Shown: positions 34,539-43,890 of the stretch, piece by piece
Layout of the letters: each line of letters opens with the position of its first letter
How positions within the stretch are numbered: the stretch's first letter is position 1
From: Flavobacteriaceae bacterium PS02336
GTDB taxonomy: Bacteria > Bacteroidota > Bacteroidia > Flavobacteriales > Flavobacteriaceae
Reading direction: 5' to 3'
DNA: 64,000 nt
Assembly: GCA_029960065.1 (NCBI GenBank)
Contig: JASCOF010000003.1
Location: forward strand, 682,001 to 746,000
Program-made: the position numbers and the translations under genes
The notes under the pieces: model-generated
Seen by the model: only the letters and a program-made list of their open reading frames with translations
The model's database searches: none
What the model was told of the DNA's origin: nothing

Positions 34539-35525
34539 TTATGTCGACATGATGTCTGACACTCTTAATAATTCTCTATCAATTTCTGATTTTCCTTTGA
34601 TAGCCTGCTCAAGTGGTGTCAAAATCACCTTATCTTCTTTAAGACCAACCATGTAATTTGATTTTCCTTCAATTAATGATTCTACCGCTTTTACACCAAG
34701 ACGACTTGCTAAAACACGGTCAAAACAAGATGGAGAACCACCACGCTGCATATGACCTAAAACCGATACTCTAACATCGTACTCAGGCAAATTAGCTTCA
34801 ACATAATCTTTTAATTCGAATACGTTTTTACCAATTTTATCTCCTTCAGCAATTACTACTATACTTGATGATTTTCCTGAAGCTTTACTTTTTTGCAGTG
34901 AATCTAAAAGACGATCTAAACCAAGATCCTCTTCAGGAATAAGGATTTCTTCTGCACCAGCACCGATTCCGGCATTAAGCGCGATGTGACCTGCATCTCT
35001 ACCCATAACCTCTACAAAAAACAAACGGTTATGTGAACTTGCAGTATCTCTAATTTTATCAATACAGTCAACAACAGTATTCAAAGCAGTGTCGTAACCA
35101 AGTGTAAAACTTGTACCATAAATATCATTATCGATTGTACCAGGAATTCCCATTACTGGGAAATTGTATTCTGAGTTGAAGATTAAACCTCCAGTAAAAC
35201 TTCCGTCACCACCAATTACAACCAAAGCATCAATTCCAGCTTTCACAAGGTTTTCGTGTGCTTTTTTTCTACCTTCAGGTGTTCTAAAGTCAACCGAACG
35301 AGCCGATTTTAAAATCGTTCCTCCTTTATTCACAATATTATTTACGCTTCGAGGGCCCATTTCTTTAAAGTCGCCTTCGATCATTCCTTGATACCCTCTA
35401 TAAATTCCTATGCATTCTATATTATGATAAGCACATGTTCGAACAACTGATCGTATTGCAGCATTCATTCCTGGTGAGTCTCCTCCTGAGGTAAGAACAC
35501 CTACTTTTTTTATTGTTTTTGACAT
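34539..35525 (-). CDS. pfkA: ATP-dependent 6-phosphofructokinase
   Basis: 328 residues, the bacterial PfkA length. Motifs are LTSGGDSPGMNAAIRSVVR, GIYRGYQGMI, VIGGDGSFTGG with the ATP-site Gly-Asp-Gly-Ser pattern, the catalytic GIPGTIDNDIYGT, FVEVMGRDAGHIAL and GHMQRGGSPSCFDR. The Gly after GGD favours ATP over pyrophosphate as donor. It commits fructose-6-phosphate to glycolysis. It is upstream of gapA in the same direction. Confidence 0.97.
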   Translation of the reverse strand: MSKTIKKVGVLTSGGDSPGMNAAIRSVVRTCAYHNIECIGIYRGYQGMIEGDFKEMGPRSVNNIVNKGGTILKSARSVDFRTPEGRKKAHENLVKAGIDALVVIGGDGSFTGGLIFNSEYNFPVMGIPGTIDNDIYGTSFTLGYDTALNTVVDCIDKIRDTASSHNRLFFVEVMGRDAGHIALNAGIGAGAEEILIPEEDLGLDRLLDSLQKSKASGKSSSIVVIAEGDKIGKNVFELKDYVEANLPEYDVRVSVLGHMQRGGSPSCFDRVLASRLGVKAVESLIEGKSNYMVGLKEDKVILTPLEQAIKGKSEIDRELLRVSDIMST

Positions 35526-35836
35526 TATTTAAGTATTAAAGTTGTAAAATTAGCAAACATTCACCAGTTTTCTCGTTATGTTTATTATAAATTAATAAAA
35601 TATGTTAAATTCAAACGTTTTCGTTAATAAGTTTTTTGATGGCAAAAATTTCATTTAAAATAATAAAAGGCCATTTTTTTAATTAAATCGTCAAAATTAA
35701 CAATACCTAAATGAAGTGTTATAAAAATCGTTTTTTCCTTCTCTCAAGGAAAATTATTTTTTGAGCCTTTAAATTTACCACAAAAAAAACCATTATAAGA
35801 ATAATGGTTTTATAAATAATTATTTTTAACAAAGTG
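35526..35836. other. Intergenic region between pfkA and tamB
   Basis: 311 bp of AT-rich DNA without a coding frame. It holds the tamB terminator at its right end and a weak hairpin (TTTTCCTT/AAGGAAAA near 35735-35755). The rest should contain the pfkA promoter, but no clear TTG-N19-TAnnTTTG match was found; a TAATTTTA box close to the pfkA start is the best candidate. Confidence 0.5.
35781..35811 (-). terminator. Intrinsic terminator after tamB
   Basis: AAACCATTAT (35787-35796) pairs perfectly with ATAATGGTTT (35801-35810) across AAGA. On the minus strand the stem runs into eight T residues. Confidence 0.82.
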
Positions 35837-38800
35837 TTAATAATCGTTGTCGTCTGGAATTACGCCTTGATTATTGTGTGGTTCCTGCTGTTTCTTTTTT
35901 TCCTCTTCTTTTTTCTTCTTCTCCTGCTCCTTTTCTGCTTTCTTTTTATTTTTATCAGATTCTTTTTTACTAGAGAAGTTCATATAATCAGGAAGATACG
36001 AATCCTGAAGATCGTCCGGGGAATTTTTGATTGCTTTTTCTATTTTATGGTTTTTAAACAGCTTATTGACTAATTCGCTGAATGTATCAAAATCTACTTC
36101 ATAGGAAATTCCGACACCTTGCGTGTAACCAATTCCCTGTCCAATATAATTGATATCATTTTCTTTATTGAACAAACGAAGATTCATTGTCCCATCTTCG
36201 TTTACACGATATAAAATCTCAATATCGCCCACGATGGCAGATTCATTTACGCCGCCGACAGGAACTCCAAGTTTTCCATTAATAGTAATTCTTTCATTAA
36301 CTTGAGAAGAAATATTCGCTACGAACTGACCATCAACTTCCTGCCCCATTCTCCTGTCTGCCGCAATGTAGTTTAGATCTATATTTACTTTATCATTGTC
36401 TGATTTTATAATTCCTCCCAGCAAACTAGAAGCCGTCTCTGTTAATGTTCCAGAGAAATCGCCTTGACTAAATCCGTCTGTGCTCATAAACGAACCTGTC
36501 GACAATAAATACAAAGCTTGTGTCTGACGAATATCTTTATCATCTAACTTATATTGTATTTCCGATTTCAATACATTACTTACGGAAGGGAACTGAATAT
36601 CAAAATTAGGCTCAGGACTGGCCAAATCACCTCTTAAACCAATAACTACTTCTACCGGTACTTTTTTATTGAACGATGAAGTATTATCTAAAAGAACAGC
36701 TGGATTAGCCTGTGTTTTATAAACTGCTTCTAAATTTAACTGAGCACGCATCGGGTTTCCTTCCCAAATAATAGAACCTCCTTTTTTAACCGCGAACTTT
36801 TTATCAATAAGTCCGCCGTATTTAAAGTTATAAGTTCCTTCGTATGCCTGGAAATCTCCCCACATATTAAATTTACCCAGTGTATTAATTTTAAATAAAA
36901 GCGATCCATACCCCTTTCCTTTCATTCCATGACCAGAATTTCGATCCAGAATAACTTCTACTTCAGCATCTGGTGTAATATCAAAATCAAACTCTAGTTC
37001 TAGTCCGTTATAATTTCTTGTTTTTTCAACAATTCCATTTGCGATATTGTATTTTTCTTGCGGTGTCACAAAATGAATCCAGCTGCTCTCTCCTACACTC
37101 TGCACGTTATTAATTGGAATTTTGACTTCAGTTCCTTTTTCAGATTTTGCATCAACCTTAATAAACAAACTTTCCACAGGGCCTCTTATACTTGCTGATC
37201 CGTTGATGAAAGCTGTACCAAAATATGCGGCATCATCACTGTCTTTTGTATCAAGAGCCAATAATCGCTTGGACGTAATATTTAAATCCAATTTCCAATC
37301 CCCAAAATTATTATGCTCTATACTTCCGTTCAGCAAACCTTTTGTTCCGTATTTGGTATCGGTAAGCTGATTGTTTCTAAACAAGAATTTTTCGTTGGTC
37401 AAATCAATTACGGTACGATCGCTTAATTCATAATCTGTATTTAAATACGGAATTGTCATTCCTGCTTTTTCAACATACAAACGTCCGTTGATTTCCGGTT
37501 TTTTCAGGTTTCCGACAACAGCAGCATTTCCTGAAACCGAACCTCGCACATTCGATAAAACATCACCTCCAATGGTTCCTAGAGTAGCTAGATTAAATCC
37601 TTCGAGCTTCAAACTCATGTCCATGATTGTTTCTTTGTTTTCAATAGCAAAATTTCCGCTTGCTCTAAACGATTCCGTAAAACCATTTTGTATGGATGAA
37701 TTGACCGTAAATTTTCGGAAAGTTTCATCTCCTGAAATATCAAAATTAAGCGTACCAAGTTCCGTCTTGTTCATTACAAGATGATCAATTTTTATGGAGG
37801 CCGTTGGCTGATAAACATTTTTATTCTGCTTATAATTAACGCTTCCATTCAAATTACCATTAAAAACAAATTTGGAATTTACAGGCGTAATCTTATTAAT
37901 GTCAACATCTTCAAAATTCAACACGAGATCTTTATAATCTGTTCCTTTGATTACTCCATTTAAATCAATCTTCTGATTCTCGTGAGATAAAATGATATTA
38001 TTAATCGTAAAGTTTTTAAAATATTGGTCAAAAACAATTTGATTATCGTCATCTGCTTTTTCGTTTAAATACCAGATATAGTCTTTAAACTTCATTTCAG
38101 ATTTTTTAATTCCTACAATATTATTTTTGTTTTTATCAATGGTATGAAACAAATCGAGATTAAAATAATCTTCTCCCTGATTTCCTCCTTTAAACTCAGA
38201 ACGAACAAACAGCGTATCTTTTGCGGTAACGTTAATTAAATTAAAATCACGAATTTTATAATAAGGCGTCTTTATACTATCTAATTCAATATAAGCATTG
38301 TAAAGCCCATTTTTATTATCAATATTAATTCGGATATTATCGAAAGTATTTTTAGCCGCAGTAATTTTCTGCGATTTAAATCGGAATTTAAACTCTTGCA
38401 AGTCAGAGTCAATTTTACCTCTAACTGTTGTAGAAGAGTCGATGTTGATTTCTGGATAAAGCATTTCTACCACTTTATCATACACTCGGAAATTGAATCT
38501 TAAAAACTGTCCTTTTCTAACTTTATACGGTTTGTAATTGGTATACAAGCTTCCAACAGAATTCATTACCAGTTTATCCAGCTGATCGAATCTAAATTTA
38601 CCTACAATTTTTCCATCAACAACATCGTTTGAACTAATTGTAATGGTTCTTAATCGATCGGCATCAAAATTAGAACTTACGGTTACATCATCAAAAATAT
38701 AGCTTGATTTTGGGTTTTGATATTCGGCATCTTTTATAAAAATATCACCCTGAAGATTTTCGATAGAATTTCCAGTAACCTGAACCACCACATCTCCTTT

Positions 38801-40363
38801 AAAACGAGAAATAGAATCTGAAACAAATTTCAGTTTTCGCAAATCTGAATTTTCGACATTAATATGAAAATCATAACGGTTTTCTTTTTTACTCAAATCT
38901 AACAACCCATCAAAACTTAAGTTTAAGTTTGGATCGTTTACTGCAATTTGTCCTTTATAATAAGGCAGTTTAAAATTTCCATTAACTACAATATTATTAT
39001 AGGTGTAATTATTATAATTAAGTTTAGAAATATCTCCTTTTACAATTGTATTCAAATATTTTTCTGTAAAACCAACTCCATCAACATCAAGATTTACAGT
39101 TGTTCTTCCAATATCTTTTCGGTTTAAAACAGTTCCTAAATTAAAATCGGTCAGAATAATATTTCCAGAATAAGAAGCTTTATCGATAAAATCCATATTA
39201 TTCATATGAAGATCAACTTGACCATTTCCTATATCGGTTCCTATTTTAAAATCAGTTTCAAGAGCTGTTGTCGAAACCTTTGCTTTTCCAACAATATTAA
39301 ACTTCCCTATTCTTTTCATTTCTATCGGAAGTTTTTTTCCTAAAACCCCCGGAAGCAGAATTACTAAATCATCGTAGCTCGAAAGCAGTTTATCAAACTT
39401 TCCGTCCATAGAGAACTTCTGGGTTTTACTTCCCAAAAGATTTCTAAAATTGATTGTTCCATTGATTTTTGAGCCATTTGTATCGCTCAATCTCAATTTA
39501 GAAAGCGTCAAATTATTCAGCGGACCGTCTAATTTTGTTTTTAATTTAAAATGCTGATTTTTTCCTAAACCATCATAAAAATGACGAATATCATTTGTTG
39601 CAATAGAAGAAGAATCTATCATTACATTAAACTTCACTTTATCAGTAAAATCAAGGAAATCCTCTGGTTTGTAATTCAAAATTGCTAAACCATAAATGGA
39701 TGATCTTTTGGTTTTAATTGCAAGATTTTCCACTTTGATCTGTTTTTTGCTATAAGCAAATTTTCCAGCAAAATTGGAAACATACAAACCGCGGTGATCC
39801 ATAAATGAAAAACGATGAATGATCGTATTAACATCGGGTCCGTACAATTTAAAGTCGCTTATATAGGCGTTAAGTTTAGTAAAATCTAAAAATTTAGGAG
39901 TTGTTTTATTTTCATCAACAACAGAAAACCTGCCTTTTTCGATATAAGCATTCTTAGCCGTTAACAGAAAATGTTTCGTTGATTTTTTCTTTGGAGTATT
40001 CTCAACTTCAAAAGCTTTAATAAACTTATTGATATTATTTTCGTCTTCGCCTTTGTAGGTTTTTAGGTTAAAGATTAAACCTGTAAGACGTAAATCGCCA
40101 AAAATTAAATCTCCATCGAGCAATCTGCTGAAACTGGATATATCTGTGGTAATAATATCCGAATAAATTAAAGTCTTTTTATGATGATCTAAAATGGTTA
40201 CTTTTTTCAATTTTACACCGCCAAAAATATTAATGGCTGTTTTCTCAACACTGATATTAACCTTATAATCTTCGTTTAAAGAGTTAGTGACATAGTTCGC
40301 AATCTGAGTTTGAACTACAGGAAGTGAAAGTATGATAGCCAATGCTAACAAAAGTAAAATCAA
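35837..40363 (-). CDS. TamB-like translocation and assembly module protein (DUF490)
   Basis: 1508 residues. One N-terminal membrane helix (ILLLLALAIILSLPVVQTQI) is followed by a very long run of beta-rich repeats, consistent with the hydrophobic groove of AsmA/TamB proteins. The C-terminal TamB domain has GYGSLLFKINTLGKFNMWGDFQAY and DLNYIAADRRMG. The last 60 residues are Lys/Glu-rich and probably disordered. TamB spans the periplasm and helps supply lipids or insert proteins in the outer membrane. The first ordinary start codon in frame is TTG at 40363, but a basic stretch (KEAIKKVKKIISR) is encoded just upstream without any ATG/GTG/TTG, so the true start may be non-standard. Confidence 0.92.
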   Translation of the reverse strand: MILLLLALAIILSLPVVQTQIANYVTNSLNEDYKVNISVEKTAINIFGGVKLKKVTILDHHKKTLIYSDIITTDISSFSRLLDGDLIFGDLRLTGLIFNLKTYKGEDENNINKFIKAFEVENTPKKKSTKHFLLTAKNAYIEKGRFSVVDENKTTPKFLDFTKLNAYISDFKLYGPDVNTIIHRFSFMDHRGLYVSNFAGKFAYSKKQIKVENLAIKTKRSSIYGLAILNYKPEDFLDFTDKVKFNVMIDSSSIATNDIRHFYDGLGKNQHFKLKTKLDGPLNNLTLSKLRLSDTNGSKINGTINFRNLLGSKTQKFSMDGKFDKLLSSYDDLVILLPGVLGKKLPIEMKRIGKFNIVGKAKVSTTALETDFKIGTDIGNGQVDLHMNNMDFIDKASYSGNIILTDFNLGTVLNRKDIGRTTVNLDVDGVGFTEKYLNTIVKGDISKLNYNNYTYNNIVVNGNFKLPYYKGQIAVNDPNLNLSFDGLLDLSKKENRYDFHINVENSDLRKLKFVSDSISRFKGDVVVQVTGNSIENLQGDIFIKDAEYQNPKSSYIFDDVTVSSNFDADRLRTITISSNDVVDGKIVGKFRFDQLDKLVMNSVGSLYTNYKPYKVRKGQFLRFNFRVYDKVVEMLYPEINIDSSTTVRGKIDSDLQEFKFRFKSQKITAAKNTFDNIRINIDNKNGLYNAYIELDSIKTPYYKIRDFNLINVTAKDTLFVRSEFKGGNQGEDYFNLDLFHTIDKNKNNIVGIKKSEMKFKDYIWYLNEKADDDNQIVFDQYFKNFTINNIILSHENQKIDLNGVIKGTDYKDLVLNFEDVDINKITPVNSKFVFNGNLNGSVNYKQNKNVYQPTASIKIDHLVMNKTELGTLNFDISGDETFRKFTVNSSIQNGFTESFRASGNFAIENKETIMDMSLKLEGFNLATLGTIGGDVLSNVRGSVSGNAAVVGNLKKPEINGRLYVEKAGMTIPYLNTDYELSDRTVIDLTNEKFLFRNNQLTDTKYGTKGLLNGSIEHNNFGDWKLDLNITSKRLLALDTKDSDDAAYFGTAFINGSASIRGPVESLFIKVDAKSEKGTEVKIPINNVQSVGESSWIHFVTPQEKYNIANGIVEKTRNYNGLELEFDFDITPDAEVEVILDRNSGHGMKGKGYGSLLFKINTLGKFNMWGDFQAYEGTYNFKYGGLIDKKFAVKKGGSIIWEGNPMRAQLNLEAVYKTQANPAVLLDNTSSFNKKVPVEVVIGLRGDLASPEPNFDIQFPSVSNVLKSEIQYKLDDKDIRQTQALYLLSTGSFMSTDGFSQGDFSGTLTETASSLLGGIIKSDNDKVNIDLNYIAADRRMGQEVDGQFVANISSQVNERITINGKLGVPVGGVNESAIVGDIEILYRVNEDGTMNLRLFNKENDINYIGQGIGYTQGVGISYEVDFDTFSELVNKLFKNHKIEKAIKNSPDDLQDSYLPDYMNFSSKKESDKNKKKAEKEQEKKKKEEEKKKQQEPHNNQGVIPDDNDY

Positions 40364-40557
40364 CCCAATTAGGGTCCTAGATATTATTTTCTTTACTTTT
40401 TTGATAGCTTCTTTAATTTTAGTTTTCTTTTAAATTCATTAGAACAGACAAAGATCGGCTGTTTTTGATAAAAATTCTTTAATTTTGGGGCACTGCTTAA
40501 ATCAAAGAAATTATATCCTTTGATTTGTCAAATATAATTCAAAATTTGTGCCTTTAT

Positions 40558-41580
40558 ATGCAAAATCCAGAGGTTTTTATTCTAGCCATCGAAAGTTCAT
40601 GCGATGATACTGCTGCCGCGGTTTTACATAACGACAAAGTATTGTCAAATGTTGTAGCCAATCAATTAATTCATAATCAATACGGAGGTGTTGTTCCTGA
40701 ATTGGCTTCGCGAGCGCATCAGCAGAATATCGTACCCGTTATAGATGCTGCACTTCGTAAAGCAAATGTACAAAAAGAACAGTTAAGCGCAATCGCATTT
40801 ACACAAGGACCTGGCTTAATGGGTTCTTTATTAGTCGGAACATCGTTCAGTAAATCTTTATCGTTAGCATTAAAAGTTCCGTTAATTGCTGTAAATCACA
40901 TGCATGCTCATATTTTAGCCCATTTTATTGATGAAGAAGGCTATGATAAACCAGAATTTCCATTTTTAGCCTTAACAATCAGCGGGGGACATACTCAGAT
41001 TGTAAAAGTGAACAGCTTTTTTGATATGGAAATCATTGGCGAAACTACTGATGATGCTGTAGGTGAAGCATTTGACAAAAGTGCCAAAATACTTGGACTT
41101 CCTTATCCAGGCGGTCCGTTGATTGATAAATATGCCAAAGAAGGAAATCCGAAAGCATTCGCCTTTACAAAACCAAAAGTACCAGGATTAGATTTTAGTT
41201 TTTCGGGATTAAAAACAGCTATTTTATATTTCATTCAAAAAAACAAACAAGCAAATCCAAATTTCATTGAGGAAAACCTTAATGATATCTGCGCTTCTAT
41301 CCAGCATACGATTATCGAAATCTTAATGGATAAAATAAAACTCGCAGTAAAAGAAACTGGAATCACACAAATTGCAATTGGCGGCGGCGTCTCTGCAAAT
41401 TCAGGAATCAGAAATACTTTGAAAGAAACCGAAAGCAAATACGGCTGGAAAACTTTTATTCCAAAATTCGAATATACAACAGATAATGCAGCAATGATTG
41501 GAATTGTGGGCTATCAAAAATACTTATCAAATCGTTTTGAAACTGCTGCTGTAGTTTCTAAAGCCCGAATTCAATTTTAA
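40558..41580 (+). CDS. tsaD: tRNA N6-adenosine threonylcarbamoyltransferase
   Basis: 340 residues from ATG 40558; the frame extends to 40525, but MQNPEVFILAIESSCDDT matches relatives. Motifs include ESSCDDTAAAV, VVPELASRAH, TQGPGLMGSLLVG, the metal-binding NHMHAHILAH, LTISGGHTQIV, GEAFDKSAKILGLPYPGG and GGGVSANSGIR. With TsaB, TsaC and TsaE it makes t6A37 in tRNAs reading ANN codons. It is followed after 3 bp by rsmE, so the two RNA-modification genes form an operon. Confidence 0.97.
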   Translation: MQNPEVFILAIESSCDDTAAAVLHNDKVLSNVVANQLIHNQYGGVVPELASRAHQQNIVPVIDAALRKANVQKEQLSAIAFTQGPGLMGSLLVGTSFSKSLSLALKVPLIAVNHMHAHILAHFIDEEGYDKPEFPFLALTISGGHTQIVKVNSFFDMEIIGETTDDAVGEAFDKSAKILGLPYPGGPLIDKYAKEGNPKAFAFTKPKVPGLDFSFSGLKTAILYFIQKNKQANPNFIEENLNDICASIQHTIIEILMDKIKLAVKETGITQIAIGGGVSANSGIRNTLKETESKYGWKTFIPKFEYTTDNAAMIGIVGYQKYLSNRFETAAVVSKARIQF

Positions 41581-41583
41581 ATC

Positions 41584-42288
41584 ATGCAGTTATTTTTTAA
41601 TCCGAACATAAACGAAACAACCGAAAGTTTTTCTTTTGATAAAGAAGAAAGTCGTCATATTATCAAAGTTCTTCGCAAAAAAGATTCTGATATTCTACAG
41701 GTAACCAATGGTTTTGGTTTATTATTTGAAACCCAGATTACATTAGCTTCAGATAGTAAATGCACAGTTGAAGTGCTCTCTATAACTAATGCTGAAAAAC
41801 CAAAATTCCATCTTCATCTGGCCGTTGCGCCAACCAAAATGAATGATCGATTTGAGTGGTTTCTGGAAAAAGCAACCGAAATTGGAATTCAAGAAATAAC
41901 CCCGATCTTTTGTGATCGTTCTGAAAGAAAAGTAATTAATCGAGATCGATTTGAAAAAATTATTCTTTCGGCAATGAAACAATGCAATGAAACTTTTCTT
42001 CCAAAGTTAAATGAAGCTGTTTCGTTTAAAGAATTCATTAAGCAAAACCAAAACGGTTTACAATTAATTGCGCACTGCGAAGAAACGGACAAAAAATCGC
42101 TGAAAGAAGTTTTAAAACCAAACGAAGATGTCACTATTTTAATCGGACCAGAAGGTGATTTTTCTGAGAAAGAGATTGCATTGGCTTTAGAAAATAATTA
42201 CAAACCTGTAATGTTAGGAAATACGCGTTTAAGAACTGAGACGGCAGCAGTTGTGGCGTGTCATAGTGTTGTTTTTTTTAATGAATAA
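41584..42288 (+). CDS. rsmE: 16S rRNA (uracil1498-N3)-methyltransferase
   Basis: 234 residues. An N-terminal PUA-like region (ESRHIIKVLRKKDSDIL) is followed by a SPOUT knot with APTKMNDRFEWFLEKATEIGI, SERKVINRDRFEKII, ILIGPEGDFSEKEI and LGNTRLRTETAAVVA. It methylates U1498 at the decoding centre of 16S rRNA. It starts 3 bp after tsaD. Confidence 0.96.
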   Translation: MQLFFNPNINETTESFSFDKEESRHIIKVLRKKDSDILQVTNGFGLLFETQITLASDSKCTVEVLSITNAEKPKFHLHLAVAPTKMNDRFEWFLEKATEIGIQEITPIFCDRSERKVINRDRFEKIILSAMKQCNETFLPKLNEAVSFKEFIKQNQNGLQLIAHCEETDKKSLKEVLKPNEDVTILIGPEGDFSEKEIALALENNYKPVMLGNTRLRTETAAVVACHSVVFFNE

Positions 42289-42304
42289 ACTAAACCGATT
42301 ACAA

Positions 42305-42335
42305 GCTTTGTCAAAGTTTTAAACTTTGACAAAGC
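42305..42335. repeat. Perfect 15-bp palindrome, copy 2 of 2
   Basis: GCTTTGTCAAAGTTT (42305-42319), T, AAACTTTGACAAAGC (42321-42335), exact inverted repeat. Its inner sequence is the same as the palindrome at 23794-23826 except for the central base. It lies 17 bp after rsmE and has no T-run on the plus strand. Confidence 0.8.
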
Positions 42336-42353
42336 CAACTTAGATCTAAAAGA

Positions 42354-42992
42354 ATGAAAAAAATATTTTACTTATTATTCCTTTTTTCAATCACTTCATT
42401 TTCACAAGAAATTGCACTGCTTAAATACAGCGGAGGCGGTGATTGGTATGCGAATCCTACTTCTCTGCCGAATCTTATCAGTTTTTGTAATTCGAATATT
42501 TCTACCCGAATCAAGAATAAACCTTCTACGGTTGAGCCAAGTAATCCAGATTTACTTTCGTATCCTTTTGTGCACATGACAGGACACGGAAATGTTGTTT
42601 TTAGTGATGCTGACGTAACCAATCTTAGAAATTATTTGACGGCCGGCGGTTTTCTTCATATTGATGATAATTACGGAATGGATCAGTTTATTCGAAAAGA
42701 AATCAAAAAAATATTTCCTAATAATAATTTAGTTGAAATTCCGGCAAATCATCCTATTTTTCAAAAACCATTTCCTTTCCCAAATGGATTACCAAAAATT
42801 CATGAGCACGACGGAACACGTCCTCAGGCTTTTGGAATTTTTATTGATAATAAATTGGTGCTGCTTTACACTTATGAATGTGATTTGGGCGATGGATGGG
42901 AAGATGCCGAAGTACATAATGATCCTGTAAATGTTCGAGATAAAGCACTGAAAATGGGTGCTAATATCATCAATTATATATTTACTAATTAG
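42354..42992 (+). CDS. Secreted DUF4159 protein
   Basis: 212 residues with a signal peptide (MKKIFYLLFLFSITSFSQ). The DUF4159 fold shows LLKYSGGGDWYANPTSLPNLI, PFVHMTGHGNVVFSDADVTNLRNYL, GGFLHIDDNYGMDQFIRKEI and EHDGTRPQAFGIFIDNKLVL. It looks like the flavodoxin/glutamine-amidotransferase-like half of proteins often found near MoxR and von Willebrand genes, but none is here. Activity unknown. It is 65 bp after rsmE with a palindrome between. Confidence 0.85.
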   Translation: MKKIFYLLFLFSITSFSQEIALLKYSGGGDWYANPTSLPNLISFCNSNISTRIKNKPSTVEPSNPDLLSYPFVHMTGHGNVVFSDADVTNLRNYLTAGGFLHIDDNYGMDQFIRKEIKKIFPNNNLVEIPANHPIFQKPFPFPNGLPKIHEHDGTRPQAFGIFIDNKLVLLYTYECDLGDGWEDAEVHNDPVNVRDKALKMGANIINYIFTN

Positions 42993-43060
42993 TGATTAGT
43001 AACTAGTAATTCATGAAATTAAAAAAGAAAAATTATTTAGATTCTGACTCACCACTATTT

Positions 43061-43092
43061 ACTAATTACTTTTCACTAATTACTTTTCACTA
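43061..43092. repeat. 14-bp tandem repeat, 2.3 copies
   Basis: ACTAATTACTTTTC at 43061-43074 and again at 43075-43088, then ACTA. It lies between the DUF4159 gene and the next start codon. The same 14-bp period occurs at 21929 and 49209 with different unit sequences. Confidence 0.65.
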
Positions 43093-43099
43093 AAAAAAA

Positions 43100-43597
43100 A
43101 TGCAGCTGACCCACGAAGAAAATCAATTTGAAAGAAAAACTTTTCCAATCACTTTAGTTTGTGATCATATTTACTTTCAGCAGAATATTGGTTCTTTATT
43201 TCGAATTTCGGAAGCTTTTGGAGTAGAAAATATTATTTTTTATGGAAAAGACATTCCGCTTACGCCTAGAAAAATCAACAAAACTTCGCGAAGCACACAT
43301 CTTCATGTAGCTCATTCTGTAATTGAAGATTACACTGCTCTTCATTCTTTTTTAATTGAAAGTAATTTTGAAATTATTGCCTTAGAAATCGCTTCTAACA
43401 GCAAACCTCTGAAAGAAGTTGTTATTCCAGAAAACAAAAAAATAGCTCTTTTAATTGGAAGCGAAATAAATGGAATTTCAAACGAACTACTAGAAATTTC
43501 ACATCAAATTGTCCATATTAATATGTTTGGCAAAAACAGCAGTATGAATGTTGTGCAGGCAGCAAGCATAGCACTTTACGAGCTTACTTCTCTTTAA
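43100..43597 (+). CDS. TrmH-family (SPOUT) RNA 2'-O-methyltransferase
   Basis: 165 residues, a minimal SpoU domain without an extra RNA-binding part. The three SPOUT motifs are NIGSLFRISEAFGVENI (motif 1), KIALLIGSEINGIS (motif 2) and MFGKNSSMNVVQAASIALYEL (motif 3, knot and SAM site). Short forms of this type act on tRNA, for example the 34 or 18 positions, but the target is not identifiable. It is third in a run that starts with tsaD and rsmE, consistent with RNA modification. Confidence 0.9.
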   Translation: MQLTHEENQFERKTFPITLVCDHIYFQQNIGSLFRISEAFGVENIIFYGKDIPLTPRKINKTSRSTHLHVAHSVIEDYTALHSFLIESNFEIIALEIASNSKPLKEVVIPENKKIALLIGSEINGISNELLEISHQIVHINMFGKNSSMNVVQAASIALYELTSL

Positions 43598-43890
43598 AGA
43601 TTAAAATCTCACAAATTCATTTAGAGCATTATTCTGAATTTCAATAATTTGACTTTTAAATAATCGTTAAACGGATAAAAAATCACGACGAAATACATTA
43701 AAAAAAATAAAAATTAAGTAAAATCTTATTAAAATTTTTTATTTAATTTTTGTAAGAAGCCCTATTTGTAAGGGATTGGAAAAATTCTCACAAAATAAGC
43801 ATTCTAAAATTTTTCTGTAATTTAATTTTGTTATAAAATTGCGTCAATGTTTAACTAATCAACGTTTTTATAACAAAAAACCAAATTATT

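Noticed and set aside
35834..36073. Hydrophobic 79-aa plus-strand ORF (poly-Phe/Leu)
   Set aside because: It is the antisense of the Lys/Glu-rich tail of tamB, where AAG/GAA repeats read as Phe/Leu codons.
42305..42335. Terminator of rsmE
   Set aside because: The loop is one base and no T-run follows on the plus strand. The same palindrome recurs at 23794, so a repeat is the better call, though a role in ending transcripts is not excluded.
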